Shown piece by piece: positions 25,606 to 32,656 of a DNA stretch of 51,323 bases. Made by a program: the position numbers and the translations under genes. The stretch is from Clostridia bacterium BRH_c25. GTDB lineage: Bacteria > Bacillota_A > Clostridia > Lutisporales > Lutisporaceae. A model generated the notes under the pieces. It made no database searches. It was not told the DNA's origin and worked only from the letters and a program-made list of their open reading frames with translations. The stretch's first letter is position 1, and every line of letters begins with the position of its first letter. The DNA lies in the NCBI GenBank assembly GCA_001515955.1, contig LOES01000038.1, positions 1-51,323 on the forward strand. The letters are read 5' to 3'.

Positions 25606-25960
25606 TTCGCAATTGCATAGCACTTGCCATGCCTGCCGGGGGAGGGGAGAGCTATGACTTCTAGTGTTTTTCCACCCACCATTTGTCTTTGTTCTGTACT
25701 TTACCCTCTTATTTTGCTATAGAAAAGTACCTTCTCTCCTTTTTCCGTAGGGGGTAAAAAAAGATTGAACCCCCATAATGAGTTAGCTACCGACCGAGAC
25801 TCAGTTCAGCAAGGTTTTTCCGCAATCCTCTGTTCGGCGGTTGGTAAGCCTATACATTTAAGCACCAGAGTGGTTACAGCCATTCTAGTGCTTTTTCACG
25901 GACTGCGGAGACACTGCTGTGTGTTAGATGATATCCAATGAATTGACCCTGGCATTAAAA
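25606..25960. other. non-coding stretch
   Basis: I find no gene here. TACCGACCGAGACTCAGTTCAG and a purine-rich AGGGGGTAAAAAAAGATTG stretch may belong to the 3' end of the IS91 remnant. Nothing matches attC. Confidence 0.5.
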
Positions 25961-25961
25961 A

Positions 25962-25992
25962 TTGTTTAAATCTAAGCTTACTATGATATAAT
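25962..25992 (+). promoter_or_regulatory. promoter of hicBA
   Basis: An extended -10 (TG-A-TATAAT, 25984-25992) lies 55 bases before the hicB start. A weak -35 TGTTTA (25963-25968) is spaced 18 bases upstream. It points away from the cassette direction. Confidence 0.55.
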
Positions 25993-26046
25993 AATGGTAA
26001 ATAGTTAAACCTTTTTAAGTGAGGTGTTTGTTTTGAGTATTAATAA

Positions 26047-26241
26047 GTGACTGTTGTTGTCCAAAAGGAAGATAACTGGTATGTTGCAAAATGTCTTGAA
26101 AATAGTGTTGCTTCGCAAGGAAAAACTATTGAAGAATCAATTGATAATCTACGAGAAGCACTTGAGTTATATTATGAAGACACCACACCAGAAAGTCTTA
26201 ATACCCCTACCTTTGTCACTAAAATGGAGGTAGCGATATAA
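26047..26241 (+). CDS. hicB: HicB-like antitoxin
   Basis: 64 residues from GTG 26047. VVVQKEDNWYVAKCLENSVASQGKTIEESIDNLREALELYYED is the partial RNase H-like fold of HicB, which neutralises HicA and represses its own promoter in related systems. The usual first residues are absent: an in-frame TGA sits just before GTG, so the N-terminus is slightly shorter than in relatives. It overlaps hicA by one base. Confidence 0.85.
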   Translation: MTVVVQKEDNWYVAKCLENSVASQGKTIEESIDNLREALELYYEDTTPESLNTPTFVTKMEVAI

Positions 26242-26441
26242 TGGGCTTCAAATATCCGGTATTGTCACCCGATGAAATTATTAAGGTTCTAGAAAAAGTT
26301 GGCTTTCAAAAAACATCTCAAAAAGGAAGCCATGCCAAGTATAAAAAGTCAGGTGATCCTCAAAGAGTTGTAATAATTCCAATGCATAATGAAATTGCAA
26401 AAGGTACTTTAAAAAGCATTTTGGAGCAGGCTAATCTATAA
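26241..26441 (+). CDS. hicA: HicA-like mRNA interferase toxin
   Basis: 66 residues. MGFKYPVLSPDEIIKVLEKVGF, QKGSHAKYKKSGD (catalytic histidine in GSH) and VIIPMHNEIAKGTLKSILEQANL are diagnostic of HicA, a double-stranded-RNA-binding-fold toxin that cuts mRNA. The gene follows hicB with a one-base overlap (antitoxin first) and ends before an intrinsic terminator. Of the genes in the array region it is the only module on the plus strand with its own promoter and terminator, which is common for toxin-antitoxin cassettes. Confidence 0.9.
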   Translation: MGFKYPVLSPDEIIKVLEKVGFQKTSQKGSHAKYKKSGDPQRVVIIPMHNEIAKGTLKSILEQANL

Positions 26442-26467
26442 CTTGAGGAATTCTTAAGTCTTTTGAA

Positions 26468-26496
26468 ATAACTCATTCTTAGGAATGGGTTTTTTT
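26468..26496 (+). terminator. intrinsic terminator of hicBA
   Basis: CTCATTC and GAATGGG arms around a TTAG loop are followed by seven T, right after the hicA stop. Confidence 0.8.
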
Positions 26497-26519
26497 ATAC
26501 CCGTGAGCTCATTGAATGT

Positions 26520-26705
26520 CATCTAACGTCTTCACACTCACGGCATCGCTGAACCGGACCTCAGAAGCCTGCCTCTTAGCGGAGCTCCGCTCCCGATGAA
26601 GGAGTGTGGTTGCTGCCCTTCTCCAGAGCAATAGTTTCTGCAACCCAAGGCATGCACGCTTCTTGCTCCTGCCCAACATGCCGCAGCGTGAGGGCATTGT
26701 TACAA
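26520..26705 (-). other. attC site (186 bp)
   Basis: CATCTAAC (26520-26527) and GTTACAA (26699-26705) are the R boxes; CACACTCACGG and GCGTGAGGGCA the L boxes. GGTTGC (26608) pairs with GCAACC (26639), and GGAGCTCC makes an inner palindrome. In the minus sense it starts TTGTAACAATG and ends ACGTTAGATG, the classical AAC-AA / C-GTT polarity. On the left lies hicBA, transcribed the opposite way. Confidence 0.85.
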
Positions 26706-26753
26706 GATGGACTGAGCCCCGCGAAGCAAGAGAAGCACAGGTGCTGCGACCTA
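26706..26753 (-). repeat. conserved cassette block 2 (copy 1)
   Basis: GATGGACTGAGCCCCGCGAAG then AAGCACAGGTGCTGCGACCT is shared with 33972, 36653 and 40926. It lies between attC and the 3' end of the gene at 26820 and includes a short stem around GTGCTGCGAC. Confidence 0.7.
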
Positions 26754-26819
26754 AATTTCCTCTTATTCGCATTATATAAATATAACGTCGTAACGCACGA
26801 ATGCATACCGCCAGTAAAT

Positions 26820-27392
26820 TTAATTTTTACTATTTGATAGCATATACCATTCTTCCCTCAAGATACCATAGCTCACAGAATCGTAATATTGGTTATTAAC
26901 AATTCTTGCTTTCCTATAAACAGCTTCATTTTTTAAGTCAAGCTTTTCAGCTAGTTTCATCATTCTCTCATTTCCAGACCAAGTTGATAATCCCAGTCTT
27001 ATAAGTTTTGGGTTTTGCTCAAATATTTCGTCAATCCACATTTTTAAAGCTTTGTAACCTATTCCCTGTCCCCAATAGCCGTCATTAAAAATAACAATTC
27101 CAATTTCCATCCAGAGAGTTTCTTCTGATTTCCAATACCAATTCACTTGACCAATTATCTCATCAGTATCTTTGTTTGCTATTATTTTTTTATTTTTAAG
27201 TACGTTTTTTTCCCCTTCTAGCAAAAGTATTTTTAAGTCTTCAATATGCTTTCTTAATTCCTCCTCATTACTTTTTCCATAATATGGACCATTGAACTTA
27301 TGGAATTCACGAGAAGGATGATTCCAATACAAATAATCTTCTAAATCTTTAACTTCTAATTCTCTTAAGACTAAGCTTATTGATTTATTCAT
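26820..27392 (-). CDS. GNAT acetyltransferase, RimJ-like
   Basis: 190 residues, ATG at 27392 after GGAGGAATAAC. SLVLRELEVKDLEDYLYWNHPSREFH, EIGIVIFNDGYWGQGIGYKAL (motif A) and NERMMKLAEKLDLKNEA identify a GNAT enzyme. Similar proteins modify amines on ribosomal proteins or small molecules. It is a one-gene cassette: attC 26520 follows its 3' end and attC 27491 precedes its start. Confidence 0.85.
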   Translation of the reverse strand: MNKSISLVLRELEVKDLEDYLYWNHPSREFHKFNGPYYGKSNEEELRKHIEDLKILLLEGEKNVLKNKKIIANKDTDEIIGQVNWYWKSEETLWMEIGIVIFNDGYWGQGIGYKALKMWIDEIFEQNPKLIRLGLSTWSGNERMMKLAEKLDLKNEAVYRKARIVNNQYYDSVSYGILREEWYMLSNSKN

Positions 27393-27449
27393 GTTATTCC
27401 TCCAAAATTCTAAAATGTTTATTAATCAAGGCTTTAAAGCTCTTCTTAT

Positions 27450-27474
27450 ACTATCGGCGCATGGACGCGCCGCT
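27450..27474 (-). repeat. cassette hairpin with TCC loop
   Basis: On the minus strand GGCGC-GTCCAT-GCGCC is a five-bp GC stem just after the R box of attC 27491. Comparable hairpins with unrelated stems but similar loops flank many other attC sites. Confidence 0.5.
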
Positions 27475-27490
27475 TTTTGCATGGTCTGCC

Positions 27491-27632
27491 GCCTAACGTT
27501 TTGTGTCTGCAACGTTCCTGAACTGGACCCCTGAGGAATATCCCTTGACGGTGCTTGCACCCGGTGAAGGAATGTAGTGCGGCCTACCCCAGAGCACTAC
27601 TTTACCGAACTCACGGCAGAGCATTGTTCTAC
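27491..27632 (-). other. attC-like site, divergent (142 bp)
   Basis: GCCTAAC (27491-27497) and GTTCTAC (27626-27632) are good R boxes and the inner GGTGCTTGCACCCGGTGAAGG and CATTGTT segments match other sites. The left and right L regions pair only weakly. A GC hairpin (GCCGACACGGGCGTCGGC, 27652-27669) follows on the right. Confidence 0.65.
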
Positions 27633-27700
27633 GGAGTGGGGGGCCCCAGCGCCTAAGCCGACACGGGCGTCGGCTCCCCGAGTTAACATTCTCTAGTACA

Positions 27701-28234
27701 TTATAATTCGTTCTTATAAAGTCTCATTAAATATTCTGGTTCATCCTCGTCTGGAACTTGTATTGTCTTTAAATACTTAAACCCTGCTTTTTCATATGCT
27801 CTAATTGCAGTCTTATTTTGGGGTTCTGGACCAATTATGCAACAAACTGCATCATTTAACAAAAACACATATTCACGTAAGAACTTAGTCAATATATTTT
27901 TTGCTAATCCTTTGTGAATAAATTCTTGCTCCCCAATAAACAAATCCATTCCGGCTGCATGCTCATCTGTGTTAACATACTTGCTATATTCTGGATAGTC
28001 CTCTATCATATACGTTTGTATGTAGCCAATACCCCTATTATTACATTCTATTACAAATGGAAATGTTGGCTGTTCACCTTTGATTCTTGGTAAATATCTT
28101 CTAACCACTTCATCAAATGAACTACTTTTTTTACCAAACCATTCTATAACAAAATCAGTATTTAGCCATTTATACATTATTTGCAAGTCCGCTTCTTCCA
28201 ATTTTCTAAAAGTTATTTCACAAATTGCAGACAT
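27701..28234 (-). CDS. GNAT acetyltransferase of the AAC(6')-Ib-like group
   Basis: 177 residues from ATG 28234 (GAGGGGGGA upstream). ITFRKLEEADLQIMYKWLNT, IEWFGKKSSSFDEV, RRYLPRIKGEQ, FVIECNNRGIGYIQTY, GMDLFIGEQEFIHKGLAKNIL and KTAIRAYEKAGFKYLKTIQVP follow the order and spacing of AAC(6')-Ib type aminoglycoside 6'-N-acetyltransferases, a family famous as integron cassettes. Resistance activity is inferred only from this resemblance; relatives include siderophore and lysine acetylating enzymes. It lies between attC 27491 and attC 28323. Confidence 0.75.
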   Translation of the reverse strand: MSAICEITFRKLEEADLQIMYKWLNTDFVIEWFGKKSSSFDEVVRRYLPRIKGEQPTFPFVIECNNRGIGYIQTYMIEDYPEYSKYVNTDEHAAGMDLFIGEQEFIHKGLAKNILTKFLREYVFLLNDAVCCIIGPEPQNKTAIRAYEKAGFKYLKTIQVPDEDEPEYLMRLYKNEL

Positions 28235-28284
28235 ATACTCCCCCCTCAATAGTGTAGTACTTTCATACCAGTATCTTTTTAGAA

Positions 28285-28306
28285 CAATCGGCGCAAGGAT
28301 GCGCCG
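28285..28306 (-). repeat. cassette hairpin with TCC loop
   Basis: Minus-strand GGCGC-ATCCTT-GCGCC lies between attC 28323 and the start of the acetyltransferase gene, in its 5' leader. Confidence 0.5.
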
Positions 28307-28322
28307 CCTTGCCCCCCATTTC

Positions 28323-28512
28323 GTTGAACGGTTCCGCACTCACGACACCACTGAACTGGACCCGCAGAGCCTTTCCCCTTGGCGGAGCTCCGCTCCCGGT
28401 AAAGGGGTGTGGTTGCCGTGCTACCGCTTCAAAGCAAATGCATCCGGCAACCCAAGGCACGCTTGCTTCTTGCCTTTTCTCTCCGTGCCGCAGCGTGAGG
28501 GCTTTGTTAGCT
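28323..28512 (-). other. attC site (190 bp)
   Basis: R boxes GTTGAAC (28323-28329) and GTTAGCT (28506-28512), L boxes CACTCACG and CGTGAGGG. Inner GGCGGAGCTCCGCTCCCGG palindrome and GGTTGCC/GGCAACC arms (28409, 28449) are intact. Minus-strand ends read AGCTAACAAAG and CCGTTCAAC. Confidence 0.85.
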
Positions 28513-28656
28513 GATGGATAATGTCCCTCTACGCCTTGCTTAATAACCTTTGTATACCGCTTCCGGTACCCGAAACCTGTCATGTGTCGCTTATCTAAAT
28601 ACTGTCTCTCTCGGGTTTAAATATCTCACAAACTCCGAATAGGAGTTTGCACCTTA
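28513..28656 (-). repeat. conserved cassette block 1 (copy 2)
   Basis: Same 140-base block as at 24452. Minus strand: hairpin CAAACTCC-TATTC-GGAGTTTG, then an ATG frame reading MTGFGYRKRYTKVIKQGVEG that continues into attC. It sits between the DUF3795 gene end (28671) and attC 28323. Confidence 0.8.
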
Positions 28657-28670
28657 TAAAAACAATATGG

Positions 28671-29072
28671 TTATTTTTGTCCCTTCCTTAATAGTTTTAG
28701 CACTGCTTCTTCACTCCCAAGATTATCATAATCTTTATTGTACCCATACAATATTCCGTTTTCCTGATTTTTAATCACGTATTCTGCGAGTTTCTCAATG
28801 CCTTCTTCTTTAGCACAATGAACAAATGCACGAAGTCTAATATCATGGCTATCACTAAACATATCCTTACCACAAGGAAAGTCTTTACACTCCCAACACC
28901 CATTAATCTTTTTGTCTACACAGCAATTATATTGATAACACCCTGACTCCGACAAATGCCTTCCGCAACAATTTTTGTCAGACTTACAACCATTACACTT
29001 ATCTGCTAAATGGCATAACTTACATATCAGACCACAATAACCAGTATCATTACTTACTTCATTAGTATCCAC
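28671..29072 (-). CDS. DUF3795 cysteine-rich protein (copy 2)
   Basis: 133 residues from GTG 29072 after GGGGGAG. GYCGLICKLCHLADKCNGC, KNCCGRHLSESGC and GCWECKDFPCGKDMF contain the conserved paired cysteines of DUF3795, here with extra CC pairs (about 14 cysteines in total). It probably binds metal and its function is unknown. It is a one-gene cassette between attC 28323 and attC 29163. Confidence 0.85.
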   Translation of the reverse strand: MDTNEVSNDTGYCGLICKLCHLADKCNGCKSDKNCCGRHLSESGCYQYNCCVDKKINGCWECKDFPCGKDMFSDSHDIRLRAFVHCAKEEGIEKLAEYVIKNQENGILYGYNKDYDNLGSEEAVLKLLRKGQK

Positions 29073-29105
29073 TCAAATTCTCCCCCATCAATTTTATAAT
29101 ATTAT

Positions 29106-29162
29106 ACCGTTACACAATATAAGAATAGTACTTATTACATAGGTAAATCTGCAGCACCTATC
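29106..29162 (-). promoter_or_regulatory. shared cassette leader, candidate promoter
   Basis: Minus strand: TATGTAATAAGTACTATTCTTATATTGTGTAACGG. The core AAGTACTATTCTTATATTG recurs at 39112 and 42754, always just after the attC recombination box and before the cassette gene. A -10-like TATATT is present but no clear -35. Confidence 0.5.
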
Positions 29163-29350
29163 ACATAACGGTTCCGCACTCACGATACCACTGAACCGGG
29201 CATCGGAGCCCTTCCACCTGGCGGAGCTCCGCTCCCGGTAAAGGGGTGTGGTTGCCCTGCCCCGCTCCAGAGTGAATGCATCCGGCAACCCAAGGCACGG
29301 CCACTTCTTACCCTTGCCCATCGTGCCGCAGCGTGAGCGCATTGTTCGTA
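29163..29350 (-). other. attC site (188 bp), disrupted at its R'' edge by IS110
   Basis: ACATAAC (29163-29169) and GTTCGTA (29344-29350), L boxes CACTCACG and GCGTGAGC, and the inner GGCGGAGCTCCGCTCCCGG and GGTTGCC/GGCAACC arms are all present. Immediately right of CGTA the sequence turns into the IS110 element. A second CGTA followed by a block-2-like sequence appears at about 30893, so the element is inserted at this box. Confidence 0.85.
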
Positions 29351-30892
29351 TACTAGGTTCATAACCAGCTTATCTGGGTATGAACTTCTTCCATTTTCTT
29401 GTATGCTTAAATTAAATAATCTGGGTGAAAAACGTGCGCGTTGTTGGGACTTTGATCCCGTCGCATAAACTGTTTTAGCCTTGCTGACACTCATACCTCG
29501 ATTGAGCTGGTTGTGCTTTTAGCACGCATCACCGTACGAACCTGTGGAGGGTCGCCAGATGAGGAAACCCAGAAAAAGGAGGTATTCTATGAACAATCCT
29601 GCACTGTGTATCGATGTATCTAAATCTTCAAGCTTTGCTACCGGCTTCTTATCTTACAACAAACCCTATACAAAACCCTTTGATTTCTCTCATACTCCCG
29701 AGGGAATGAAATCAGCTCTTCATTGCCTTAAGGAACTTCAGAACCGCACTAGCAGTAAGCCCGATGTTGTCTTAGAGGCAACAGGTAACTTCTACAAGCC
29801 CGTCACTCAGTATTTTGTTAGCCTTGGTTTCTCTGTATATGTACTTAATCCTCTCCAAACCAGTATGCAGAAGCGAAAGTCAATCCGTAAGATTAAGACT
29901 GACCCTATTGATACTTTCCGTATTGCTCAGATCTATTACACTAACGACTTGAAACCCTTTAAGGAGCAAAAGCATGACGCGCAGGAACTTCGAAGTCTTT
30001 GCAGACAGTGGGATGGATTTAATACGCTGCATACTGAGACTCAATTGAGATTCAGAAGCATACTCGCCCTAGTGTTCCCAAGGTATGACACTGTGTTTGA
30101 CCACTTATGCAATCCTACATCACTAAGAGTAATTTCTTCTTTCCCTTCACCTGCGGCTGTTCTTTCTGCCAAATGTGAAGAGCTCTTTAGCTTAATTAAA
30201 CTATCTAGACACTCCAATGAATGGTGTGACCAAAAGGTGGACATGCTTATTGCTGCTGCAAGAGAGAGCTTATCCTATGATGGGGCCCAACAGTCCAATA
30301 TTCGGGTTCTGCAAAGCTATGTAAAGTCTTTGCTGACCCACAAAGAGATCCTGGCTGATATACGGGCTCTCTCCTGACTTCCGGCTCCTACTATCCATAC
30401 CAGGCGTAGGAGAAGTAACAGCAGCCACCATTCTTGGAGAGATTGGTGACATTAGTAACTTTGATACAGCTAAGCAGTTAGTTGCTTATGCAGGTCTGGA
30501 TCCTTCTGTTTATTAGTCCGGTAACTTCAGAGCGAAGAACACGAAGATATCCAAAAGGGGCACTCCCTATTTAAGTAAGGCTTTATTCCAGGCCGCCTCA
30601 GCTGCTGTTAGAAAACGACCAAAGGGACCATGCAACTCTGTGCTCTATGAATATTATACCAATAAAGTAAATTCAGGGAAGCCTCCAAAAGTAGCATTAG
30701 TAGCTACCTGCAGCAAGCTTTTAAGGATTATTTTTGGAATGCTGAGTAACCAAACCGAGTTTAGAGCCGGGTAGCTAATAGACTGATATTACTAATTCGA
30801 TGCCTATTCAAGAATAGGCTAGCTTTGTTATTGCCACTTTTGCTGGGATAAATTAATTTCCCTTAAACTCTTGACTGTGATTAGCTGGTTTA
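29351..30892 (+). mobile_element. IS110-family insertion sequence inserted at an attC box
   Basis: About 1.54 kb between the R box of attC 29163 and a CGTA followed by GTAGTGGGCCCTGCAGAGCA. The latter is a divergent version of block 2, the sequence that follows other attC sites. Ends are inferred from this junction. The 238-base non-coding left part (29351-29588) is where IS110-family elements encode their bridge RNA. The transposase is broken. Confidence 0.7.
29589..30774 (+). pseudogene. IS110-family transposase, frameshift and nonsense
   Basis: Start ATG 29589 after AAAGGAGG. CIDVSKSSSFATGF begins the RuvC-like DEDD domain, with VVLEATGNFYKPV and KTDPIDTFRIAQIY holding further acidic residues. 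Near 30372 the frame ends at TGA; the next frame continues LLLSIPGVGEVTAATILGEI then YAGLDPSVY-stop-SGNF. There a TAG replaces the normal glutamine codon before the catalytic serine. It then reads KRGTPYLSKALFQAA to a stop at 30774. Two inactivating lesions make it a dead copy. Confidence 0.85.
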
Positions 30893-30936
30893 TACGTAGT
30901 AGTGGGCCCTGCAGAGCAAGAACCATAGAAATATCA
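30893..30936 (-). repeat. divergent copy of cassette block 2 at the IS110 right junction
   Basis: CGTAGTAGTGGGCCCTGCAGAGCAAGAAC resembles GTCGGACCGAGCCCCGCAGAGATAAGAGC of block 2 at 33972. It marks where the original attC flank resumes after the insertion sequence. Confidence 0.5.
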
Positions 30937-30938
30937 GG

Positions 30939-31448
30939 TTAAATTGGCCACTGTAAATCATATTTGGCTATAAAGCGTGTTGGAAAGAATTCATACAAGC
31001 TTAGACTAGTTACTCTAGCATTAATGTGTTGAAAACTATGTGCTACTATTGGAAGTGCCTTTTGTATATTCTCAGCTTCGTCAATTAAAATTGTTGTATG
31101 AGCAGTCCAGCCATTATTATCCTTTATACAAACTTCATCAAATTTTCTAAGTAGTTCAAGCAATTCATAATTTACATCTGGAGCAAGGAATAATACTTTC
31201 AATCCGAATAAACCAATGTGATTAAAATCCAAATTGAAGCTCTTAGTATTAGCACTTACATCTTGAAGCATTTGCTTAATTTCATCTTCATGATCTATAT
31301 CAAAAGATGCCAAAGTAATATGATGAGGTATGTTAGGAGTCTGGTATCCGACGATGTCTTCCTTATTTATTGTACGTTCAATTTCTTTCATTCGCTTTGA
31401 TGTTTCTTTATCAAATGTAGCCATTAAATATAGGAATTTTTCTTGCAT
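30939..31448 (-). CDS. 2H phosphoesterase / 2'-5' RNA ligase-like protein
   Basis: 169 residues, ATG 31448 after GGGAGGTG. HHITLASF and AHTTILI are the two HxT motifs of the 2H superfamily (LigT/YjcG), spaced by about 80 residues as usual. Members open 2',3'-cyclic phosphates or act in RNA repair and anti-phage signalling. Length is normal. A 40-base shred of a second copy lies at 9432-9478. It is a cassette between attC 29163 (plus IS110) and attC 31568. Confidence 0.85.
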   Translation of the reverse strand: MQEKFLYLMATFDKETSKRMKEIERTINKEDIVGYQTPNIPHHITLASFDIDHEDEIKQMLQDVSANTKSFNLDFNHIGLFGLKVLFLAPDVNYELLELLRKFDEVCIKDNNGWTAHTTILIDEAENIQKALPIVAHSFQHINARVTSLSLYEFFPTRFIAKYDLQWPI

Positions 31449-31567
31449 CTTAACACCTCCCATTTATGTAAATGAACTTTTCTTCAAACATAAACTTTTA
31501 AGTGGATTCGAAATAAAAATTTTTTTACAGTCACTATAGGGTATAGTAAAACTTCTGCCCGCTATTA

Positions 31568-31755
31568 CGTATAACGGTTCCGCACTCACGACGTCTCTGA
31601 ACCAGACCATAGAGGAATACCTCTTGGCGGTGCTTACCACCCGGTGAAGGGAGTGTGGTTGCTGACTCATCTCCAGAGTAATAGCATCTGCAACCCAAGG
31701 CATGCACGCTCCTTGCTCCTGCCCTCCGTGCCGCAGCGTGAGGGCATTGTTATGC
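31568..31755 (-). other. attC site (188 bp)
   Basis: CGTATAAC (31568-31575) and GTTATGC (31749-31755); L boxes CACTCACG and GCGTGAGGG. Inner GGTTGC/GCAACC arms are kept while the central palindrome is GGCGGTGCTTACCACCCGG instead of GGAGCTCC, a change that still allows pairing. Minus ends: GCATAACAATG and CCGTTATACG. Confidence 0.9.
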
Positions 31756-31898
31756 GATGGGTAATGCCCCTCAGTGCCTTGCTCAATTATCTCTATATAC
31801 AGCTTCCGGTACCTGGAACCTGACATGTGTCGCTTATGTGAATACTGTATCTCTTGGGTTTAAATATCTCACAAACTCCGCATAGGAGTTTGCACCTA
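31756..31898 (-). repeat. conserved cassette block 1 (copy 3)
   Basis: Same layout as at 28513: CAAACTCC-TATGC-GGAGTTTG hairpin, then MSGSRYRKLYIEIIEQGTEG as the open frame (minus strand) that enters attC. It lies upstream of attC in cassette sense. Confidence 0.8.
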
Positions 31899-32016
31899 AT
31901 AGAAATATTTCGACATAGCGTTTATTATCTCCGCGATATAAGAGTATTAAAAGTCCTCTACTTACGTTCTTGTGTTGTATAGATACATGGTTATTCCGTT
32001 TCAAAGGTAACTTCTT

Positions 32017-32391
32017 TTACATACTAATAAAAAGGTTTTCCTTACTGAGTAATCCCTGTATTATAAATCCCAATGATATAATAAAGATTACTATAAACAT
32101 AAATAGCATTGCGAAATTACTTTGCTGTCCATAATAGCCTGCTGCATTCAAGACAGAGTATATTAACATTCCATTAGAAATAAAGAAGACTTTGTTTCCA
32201 TACTTTTTACTCTTAAGTAATCCAATGCCACTAATTATTAATAGAATAGCCATTAAGAATTCAGACACTAGATGAAATGATATTTGAATAGGACCTTCTA
32301 TTATACCGCCTGTTAATATAATCATACCCCACATACATAGAACTGATATTCCTATTAAGATAGAATAAACAGCCGCAATTTTTCTAATCAT
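32017..32391 (-). CDS. four-helix membrane protein, unrecognised
   Basis: 124 residues from ATG 32391 after GAGGAGGGG. Hydrophobic helices at about residues 5-27, 39-60, 70-86 and 93-115, including KSKKYGNKVFF as the cytoplasmic loop. I recognise no family; small cassette-encoded membrane proteins of this size are common. It is bounded by attC 31568 (after block 1) and attC 32469. Confidence 0.65.
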   Translation of the reverse strand: MIRKIAAVYSILIGISVLCMWGMIILTGGIIEGPIQISFHLVSEFLMAILLIISGIGLLKSKKYGNKVFFISNGMLIYSVLNAAGYYGQQSNFAMLFMFIVIFIISLGFIIQGLLSKENLFISM

Positions 32392-32468
32392 ACAAACCCC
32401 TCCTCAAAAGTAACCTATTTAAAATTATAATACTAATGTTACTAATATAAAAATCTGCATTACCTGTC

Positions 32469-32576
32469 GCATAACGTCCTGCATTTCCGATGGCTTGCGG
32501 GCTTCATGGGATGACCCTCGTTAGCCCTTCTTCGTGCTCTTCCCCTCCGAGCCCTTGCGGAAATGCTTTGTTATCG
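32469..32576 (-). other. attC site of a distinct, short type (108 bp)
   Basis: GCATAAC (32469-32475) and GTTATCG (32570-32576) enclose CTGCATTTCCG paired with CGGAAATGC, a different arm sequence from the CACTCACG family, with a different core (TGACCCTCGTTAGCCC). It keeps the attC plan while sharing almost no inner sequence, so it comes from another lineage. Confidence 0.8.
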
Positions 32577-32599
32577 GATGTTGGACGCCCCGCAGCGCC

Positions 32600-32626
32600 T
32601 GAGCCGCATGGATGTGGCGGCCTTAT
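32600..32626 (-). repeat. cassette hairpin with TCC loop
   Basis: Minus strand GGCCGCC-ACATCCAT-GCGGCTC lies right of attC 32469, before the gene end at 32657. Confidence 0.5.
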
Positions 32627-32656
32627 ACAAAAACCTTAATATTGCTCTCATTAAAT

